Shown: positions 56,993 through 64,000 of the stretch, piece after piece
Layout: each line of letters begins with the position of its first letter
Position numbering within the stretch: position 1 is the first letter of the stretch
Assembly: GCF_000003815.2 (NCBI RefSeq)
Contig: NC_049985.1
Location: 25,464,212-25,528,211, forward strand
DNA from: Branchiostoma floridae
Lineage: Eukaryota > Chordata > Leptocardii > Amphioxiformes > Branchiostomatidae
Direction: 5' to 3'
DNA: 64,000 nt
The notes under the pieces: model-generated
The model's input: only the letters and a program-made list of their open reading frames with translations
What the model was told of the DNA's origin: nothing
Database searches by the model: none
Program-made: the position numbers and the translations under genes

Positions 56993-59900
56993 ATGTACTG
57001 GTTTTTACAAGTCTGCCTTTTTGGTGCCATTTTGGGAGTGAGAAGTTTTCCTTCTTCAGCTATCAGTGAGGTAAGGGAGTCTTTGTGTTGTTACTCTACA
57101 AAGTGGTCAATTTATACATTTTTTTTTTGTATTTTATGTTTCTCATGCTATTCATGTCCAGGTCAATGTGGTAAGTAAAATTATTGATTGTGATGAATTA
57201 TCATGATTTTAAATTTGTCGGCAGATTTTCTTATATGGTATATCAAAATATTACCCTTGAATTACATATTATCATTCTTAAATATTGTAGTTAGTTTGGC
57301 TAAATCATACTTATAGCAGACAAGCTTCTACTTGTCAGGCCTTGCAAAGAAGGTCCAAATCAGCCAATGATCGTGGAAGCAAGAAATTGTGTAAGGCTAT
57401 AATGAAAGTAATAACTTAACTGTAGAGCTGATGAAGAAACATTTTTATCATGAAGCTCATCAAAGCATTATTCTCTGTATTCCAGACTGTAGAAGAAAAC
57501 CCTTGCATATTAGCATCTCCAGAAGGATGGAGTGAGCTGGAGGAATGTGACCCAACTGGGTGTGGAAATGGCACAAACGGATTACAGTGTGGGGGTAAGT
57601 TGCCAAACACATCCTTTGATACAGGCCGTCTTTCAATAGGTGTTACAGTAGTTTTCATGTTTTGCATTACTGGTATGTCCAGTTATCACCATGGATGTTG
57701 AAACAAGCATGCTTGTTTGGCAGTGTCTGGCAATGTCTGAAAACCTTTATTAGGTCGCCCTTTCCAAAGTCAACATTCATAAGTGCTAGGCTTCATAAAA
57801 TAAGTACATACATTTTACAATGGTTGGATTGAATAATAAACTGAGCCATTGTGGATTGGTGGCACCCAATAATAACTTCAGTACATTTTAGCATAAAAAC
57901 TGATCCCTTTTTTTTGTCACGCTATGTTGATTTGATTCATATGTGGATGACATACTTGGGAGCGTGCAACAAAGAAAACAAAGTTTGGTAAAAGAAGTTG
58001 CCTTCACTATGAAATCTAAGCGGTCAGGAAGGTTGAACAAATGCCTAGACACACAATTTATGGTTACCGTATACTAAAGAATAGATAGATTCGTCATTTT
58101 TTTTTTCTTTCACATCTTCTTCTTTGACATTGGCATTCACTTTTGCATTCCATGACATTAATATCCATTTTCCAATATCTTTGCAAATTTTGGAGGAGCT
58201 TTGTACAGGTCAGAATTGATGCACATTCAGGTAACATCCAAATTATGAAATCAACAAGGCCTTATTAAAAAATTCAAAGACAGTTACACTTATAATGATT
58301 ATGCGCTTAACTTTACAGCATTTACATAAGTGCCACCATCAACAATATGATGCAAAACTATAAGTAAGCTTAGATGAATGCAAAATAGTGTTGAAATCTG
58401 ATTAAAGTCATTTCATCCCATAGGTCCTGAGCGTGGTGTTTGCGGCTGTGGGAGCTGTATCTGTAACGTTGGCTGGATGGGACCAACCTGTGACTGCCGC
58501 GAAACTGACATCGACTGTTGGGTGCAGCCACCTCCTGTAAGTAACAGTGAATGAGAAACTAAGTATTACAAGGCACATGTAGGTAGGTAGTCCAATAGCC
58601 TTTTTTTAAAGCCGTAGGGCCAGTGGGTTTTAATCCACTGTGTTTAGGGCACGGTATTCGAAAGCAGAGTCCAACCCACTTCTTCCTCCACCTTTTACCT
58701 CCCCAACTGAAGTCAGGTACCCATTTTACACCTGGATGGAGTGAGGGAAAGTCGTGTAAAGTCCCTTTTCCACGAGCAGATGATGGCTAGCATAGCAGGA
58801 TTTGAACACAGGACCTCTGGCTTCTGTGTCAAACACCCTGCAGTTACGTATGTGCCACACAACCTCACCATTTTTATAAACTGCTCCTTGTATAAATCCT
58901 ACACAGGTGAAATCATTATGATGTTATTTAATGTGTACCAACCCGGTCATCCCCTTTTGTGACCAAAATCTGACAGATTACTCAACAAATTTCAATAACA
59001 TTTTTTTACATGTTGTGTGTTTTTCTGTCCTTTAAATCTTACATTATGATGTTATACACATCAAATTTTGGTTGCTGTACGGTTGTTCAATCATTACTGC
59101 CCAGTGGAAAGGGGGCTTTATGCAATCAAAGGTTTGCTCTTGGGCAATACTGTGGACAAAAAGCCATTTTTTCATCAGAAAAAGCATTTTAACCTTTTTC
59201 TGTATTTGATGGATGATGATATGACCAATCCCAGTACTGGCCCAGGGCACATATACAAAGGAAAGTTGTTAGGTGCTGAAATCAGCACCATGGACAGCAC
59301 TGCTTTGTGACAACAGCTACACTTATTGTCCTTTACACAAAAAAACAGTTACAGTGTACTCAAGCAACTGGATATGGTTTAGGAAATTGTCAAACGTTTC
59401 AGGTGGCATCCACCATGTTTTGTGAGATAGATGTTTGATTCAAGTTAGTTGATGTGAGAGCGTTAGTAGTAAGTCAGAACATAGTGCTGTCAGAAGGAAG
59501 GGCTTCTGGACATAGCACTGTAACCTGGTTGACTACCATTGCACCGCATGATCTAACATCTATCTTTATGATTGACAGGACCCCATTGGACAGGAGTCAG
59601 ACAATACTGATGCTGATTTAGACACACCAACCAACACTACCAACATCACTTCTCCTGCACCCTACCACCTCCTGGTGCAGCTGGAGGAAGATCTGGGTAT
59701 GTAACATAGAATAACATGCCTCATGTCATACCTGGGCTGCAATAAAGTTTGATACAAGTGTTCGGGTGATAACTTGCTGTATCATATGGGTTAATACTTT
59801 TATCACACGAGCTTCTATAGAACAAAATGGAGTGTGCAGAGCGTGCCATTGTCAACAATTCAAATATGGCCTCAGACAATGGAAATTGTCAAGGACACTA

Positions 59901-62900
59901 AATTTCTTAACTTCTGATACATTTTGCATTGAAACATGTACAAATGTATTTTCTTGGGTTGGTATGACATTTAAAAGATAACTGTCCCAGCCCTCCTGTA
60001 GGTCAGATCCAGCCAGGGGCAGCCAGGGTAGTAGTGGTACCTTGGTTGATACCATATAAACACCTTATATTCCATATGCATGTATAACACACCTTACCAA
60101 ACTTGATATCTCCATAGCATTGTAACACAGTTAACTGATTCAATGAGTTACATCAGGTCATTTCCTTGGTTTTGAGACATTTCAAGGTGAAAAAAATTAG
60201 CAAGAGGACATAGTTATAGCAGAAGGCTAGAAGGAAAACTTGTATCTAACTTCATTTAATCCCAGAAACTGTGTGTTCCAAGACATAAACCTGACTCTCA
60301 GGCCCTATTATCACCTTGTTTCTCTAGTTTGTTTTTCTTTATTCAAAGAAACAGCAGTTTTAACCTGTCTGGCCTAGTGCACATTTCTAACTTGTTTCTT
60401 TCTTTTATAATGATATTTCACGACCAACACTAGATCAGAGCACATATCATACAGTTTACAACAGATGTGATCTTATAGTAAAATCATCACCATGGACAGC
60501 ACCACAGAGTGTCTGTCTGTCTGTATCTATATAGCCGGTATAATCGTCCTTCGGTGTAACACACCAGCTTCGCAGGCATGCAGCACAGCAGCAGCTGGTT
60601 ATATTACACCAAAGAACCCCTCACACCTAACAGTGCTATCAGTCCTAGTGAAACGTCAAAACTTTTCCAACACTTCTAAGATAGCAAAATCAGTACCAGA
60701 CTTGTTGAAGAATAAAAAATGCAACAAAATCAAAAATTTGTGTTTCATTCTTTTTCAACCGCAGACCTTGAACCCCAGGGCCGTGTGAGGGGCCGCGGGC
60801 GGGCCTGGACCAGCTGGAACTGTGACAGGGTGACCGCGGTACCTTCCAATGTCCGCAGCTCCATGAGGCTTAGCTACTTCTACCAGGTACGTTCCAATGT
60901 GATGATTGTACCTAATTAAAGACCTTCTTACATCAAATTGGTGCATTGGGCAGGGCATACCCATCTCCATTTCTGTTGCCACACAGCAGGGGGATAGTCC
61001 ACAGGTTAAGTGGTCTGTGTTCAACAACCATTCTCTTTCCCAAATGCTGAGTGCTAAGCAGAGAAAGTAGCATGCTCTGTTTTTAAAGACTTTGCAAGCA
61101 ATGGCTTGGCTGGGGATCTTACTCGCAACATACATACCGACTGCAAGGCGAATACTCTACCCACTCTGTGCCATTACAGTTTGTCATGCCATGTGCCTTT
61201 GCCAAGAGCACAATGTCAACAGTGGAATGTCAGAAGATTCAAAACCAGCACCTCTGGGTTTTGAACCAAACTCCCTACCATTACGCCACACTAACACCAC
61301 AAATACTGTAAATGCTGTAAGTTCACGGGGATTTACTTTTGCGGTAGCGGGAAAATTAAGATTTCACTGTGGATTTAAGTTTGCAGTAGCACCATGCACT
61401 GTAGTCTCATACTATGAATATATTGGAAAATGTTTGCTATGGTTTTAAGTTTGTGGTGAAGTGGCCACCACAAAAACTGCGAACATAAAACCACTACTAA
61501 CATTTCTGCATTTACAGTAACTGTTTCAATGTGCCATTTGGCAATCCCCAGAAATATCTTCAATGCGTATGGTATCCCTGTCCTGAGCTCCAACCCGTGT
61601 GCCCGATGCGACCCTCCGCCGTGCCTGTTATGTGGTGCGGTTCCTGTTTGCAGATCGACGGGATGTCAGGGACAATTTCTTTGACCGTTATGGCAGACAT
61701 GCTCTCATGGCTGTGTCAGAGGTAATTCCTCAATTGTCTGCACTTTGTATCTTTTAATCAGAAAACAAGTAAGATTTAGGCAACATCACTTAAATTTCTT
61801 GTTTCTTGGATTTGAAAAACAGAACATTCAAAACTGGAGAAACAATGTTAAAACAGAATCCGAGATTTAGGTTAAACTTTATGTTTTAGCGCACTCCTCT
61901 AGTGAGTTTTTTATGAAATGAATACAATCACATTCAAGATTCTCTCCCTACATGTCCTCTGCTTTCATAACGTCCTCTTGTCCAAGAATCAAGGAGATTA
62001 TGTTTCTCCCTTGTCCAGCAAACAACTCACATTCCCGAGCATTCTTGGCTTGGTGCTAGTTGGAACCAGCGGGCACGTGGACTGGGAGCCACGGAGACAC
62101 ATCCCGTGTCTACTGGGGGCGAGGAGAATGCAGGGTGCTATGGGCGCGGTCGTGACAGGTAAAAGTTCAAGTGCAACCAATAGATCAAATAATAATCTTT
62201 GCAAGTTCATGCCCGTAGACTAAAGCTGTCCTGTAACTGCTGCACTACATATTTTTCTGTGTTAGATCCAAACTTTTGAATGTAATCAAGAAGTTGAAAG
62301 GGACAAAATCCTTTGCTCTCCTTTCATTGCATAGGGGTAGTGCCCATGGCCTTTGGGCCACACAGTAGGAGGCTAGTTTACTGGTAGTGAAGTGTGTTTT
62401 TAATGATGAAACTAAGTGTTGTTTAAACCTTTAGTAACCTTGAGAATACATCACATTTGTCCTTTGTTATTATTAAAGAGTTCAAGGTCTGAGGAGCTCA
62501 GGAGTATTTCGGTCATGACATTACACACATTTAAGTAGAGGTATTTTCAATATTCCATAATCATGTCTGTTAAGTGAAAATACTGTAAATGCAGAAATAT
62601 TCGCTGTGGCTTAATGTTTGCAGTTTTCGTGTTGGCCGCTTCCCCGCAAACTCAAAACATCAATCTTCTGTATACTTTTAGTAACTTTGGTAACTTTAAG
62701 CAACTGAACATCTTATCTTACTTGGATTATTAAGATGGGACTTAAATGTCTTCTGCACAGGTATCATGAAGAGGACATCTTCCTCCATGAGTCGGCGCAC
62801 GGTCTCCACGGACTAGGTGCGAGGTACGCCATCCCTGGGTGGCAGGCCAGGCTGCGGGCTGCCTTCAACAACGCTCGGGCGCGGGGGCTCTGGTACAACA

Positions 62901-63630
62901 CATACGCACAAACCACCATACAGGAATACTTTGCAGAAGGTGCAGTGGAATTTCTTACTAGACATTCTTTTCTGTTTAAGACAGTCTTTTTGAATCTATG
63001 ATATTTTTTAAACTCTTCATTTTGGGTGAGGACTTGCTAGTGTTGTGTAGGACTGACTCAGATGGCATGTGTCGGTAATATTGAATAATAGAAAAAATTG
63101 ATGATACTATATGATACTGTATCAAGTGGAACATTGTGAAATGTCATTTGTTCCCACAGTGGCATCAAATGGCCAAGTGGCTAGGCTAGAGTAGTACAGG
63201 GCACAAGGTTGAGAAGTTACAGGTTTTTTTATTCCTTTGCATTTGCTGTGATGTAGACAGTGTGTCCTTGGGAAAGGCACTAAACACGTCTTTCCTCACT
63301 CCACCCAGATTTAAAAATGGGTACTAGTATCTGATGTCTGTTGGGGACGTAAACTGTGGTAGAAGGAGAGGGATGTGCCCTTGGCACAGTAGATAACAAC
63401 ACAATGCAGTGTCCCTACAGCCTCGAAAGAGCTACCTTCAACATACCTTGAACGTTTTTACAGGGGTACAGAGTTTTTTCAACGTGGAGTCCTACCGTAA
63501 CCCTCCTGACGGGATCCACAACCATGTCAACACAAGGACCAAGCTGTACGGATACGACCCTACTCTATATGGACTCATCACGGAGTCTTCCCATGCAGGA
63601 CACTATTGTAGACCGCTGTTCCAACCTAGG
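56993..63630 (+). CDS. Secreted EGF-like/HExxH putative metallopeptidase, 3' end missing
   Basis: Exons: 56993-57070, 57486-57594, 58424-58536, 59579-59696, 60765-60886, 61552-61721, 62019-62158, 62761-62939, 63464-63630; about 398 residues before the gap. Residues 1-~20 are a signal peptide (MYWFLQVCLFGAILGVRS). Cys-rich residues ~31-95 include an EGF/I-EGF-like block (CGCGSCICNVGWMGPTCDC). A Thr/Asn linker with NTT/NIT sites follows. The rest is an enzyme-like domain: RACYVVRFLFADRRDVRDNF, FLHESAHGLHGLG (HExxH, 292-296), IQEYFAEGVQSFF (Glu338 or Glu342 a candidate third zinc ligand), HNHVNTRTKLYGYDPTLY. A zincin-like fold is inferred from the motif; substrate unknown. All exon phases fit except inside 61552-61721, where two extra bases break the frame. 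Confidence 0.8.
58600..58870. mobile_element. SINE-like repeat
   Basis: CAGTGGGTTTTAATCCACTG and GGTACCCATTTTACACCTGG blocks shared with 8805-9080; the right part reads like an inverted tRNA-type head (GGATTTGAACACAGGACC). Intronic. Confidence 0.45.
61095..61180 (-). mobile_element. Possible tRNA-derived SINE head
   Basis: The minus strand reads GGCACAGAGTGGGTAGAGTA then TTCGCCTTGCAGTCGGTATG, like a tRNA 5' half. Weak. Confidence 0.35.
61306..61517. mobile_element. CTGTAAATGCA MITE (copy 5)
   Basis: CTGTAAATGCTGTAAG at the left, TGCATTTACAG at the right, TA on both sides. It ends 34 bp before the frameshifted exon 61552-61721 and so forms much of the 3' splice-site region. Confidence 0.8.
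62584..62665. mobile_element. CTGTAAATGCA MITE, left half only
   Basis: CTGTAAATGCAGAAATATTC... to about CCGCAAACTCAAAAC; truncated about 95 bp before the HExxH exon. Confidence 0.65.
63160..63350 (+). mobile_element. SINE-like repeat
   Basis: GGCATCAAATGGCCAAGTGG (A-box-like) and the body GGGAAAGGCACTAAACACGT, shared with 20778-20910. Confidence 0.45.
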
Positions 63631-63649
63631 GTAAGACTGGCTAGACCAG

Positions 63650-63749
63650 NNNNNNNNNNNNNNNNNNNNNNNNNNNNNNNNNNNNNNNNNNNNNNNNNNN
63701 NNNNNNNNNNNNNNNNNNNNNNNNNNNNNNNNNNNNNNNNNNNNNNNNN
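63650..63749. other. Assembly gap (N)
   Basis: 100 undetermined bases just after the last visible exon of the HExxH gene. Confidence 0.99.
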
Positions 63750-63850
63750 AGTCTTTCATCAACGAATTGTCAAATCCCTAATGGTCCACATTTAAAAAAA
63801 GAAAGTCTTCTTTAAATTAGATGTAGAAACAATACACGACTTGTACATAT

Positions 63851-63854
<4 letters not shown>

Positions 63855-63888
<34 letters not shown>

Positions 63889-64000
63889 ATATGGTAGTTC
63901 TATAGCATTGTCCATTGATCGATGTCTCTCAGACACCTTCGTCAGAGCTTCTAACTGGAGTTCTGCTTCTCACCGCTATATGTAGCCGATGTAGGTGGCG
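63855..64000 (-). mobile_element. (TA)n and Penelope-like element end
   Basis: A (TA)~16 tract precedes an inverted relative of 5268-5352. Read on the minus strand it starts CGCCACCTACATCGGCTACA and reaches CTGACGA, GGTGTCTGAGAGACA, but GAAAC is lost (TCGATC), so the hammerhead-like core looks inactive. The window ends inside or at the edge of the element. Confidence 0.6.

Overview
The window looks like draft nuclear genome from an amphioxus (Branchiostoma). Three things point there: an animal-type epsilon-tubulin gene cut by 12 introns, other genes with animal-style exon structure, and dense short palindromic repeats I recall as typical of Branchiostoma (for example a 205-bp element ending TACTGTAAATGCA and rich in TTCGCGGTGG). 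The species call rests on recall, not on a search. Two N-gaps (29259-29437 and 63650-63749) show it is a draft.

Layout. (1) 2081-7216, + strand: four exons of a secreted S1 (trypsin/elastase-like) serine protease. The exon expected between the Asp and Ser exons was not found, and the introns are packed with miniature elements, minisatellites and retrotransposon scraps. (2) 8521-43794, - strand: a full 13-exon TUBE1 gene (epsilon-tubulin, 480 codons) over 35 kb. Two genes are nested on the opposite strand in its introns: a 109-residue two-helix membrane protein (12649-14456) and a class A GPCR (36535-38784). Two TUBE1 coding exons have spawned tandem arrays: 54-bp units beyond the stop codon and 109-bp units around exon 8 and its GC splice donor. 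(3) 43795-45776: a probable shared promoter with three evenly spaced inverted CCAAT boxes between TUBE1 and the next gene. (4) 45777-53003, + strand: a seven-exon PRD-like homeobox gene of about 1466 residues, with a 19-residue repeat before the homeodomain and introns at homeodomain positions 24/25 and 46/47. A 5S-rRNA-headed SINE sits in one homeodomain intron. (5) 53004-56900: 3' UTR and intergenic DNA. (6) 56993-63630 and beyond, + strand: the first nine exons of a secreted EGF-like/HExxH protein behind a TATA box. One exon carries two single-base insertions, and the 3' end lies past the gap.

The genes do not form a pathway. TUBE1 is a centriole/basal-body gene; paired RFX-type X-box motifs lie in one of its introns. 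Much of the remaining sequence is repeats: hAT-like elements with 8-bp target duplications, a MITE family with exact 9-bp duplications, TA-flanked MITEs, tRNA- and 5S-derived SINEs, non-LTR retrotransposon tails and Penelope-type pieces with a hammerhead-ribozyme-like core. Several insertions lie within tens of bases of splice sites.
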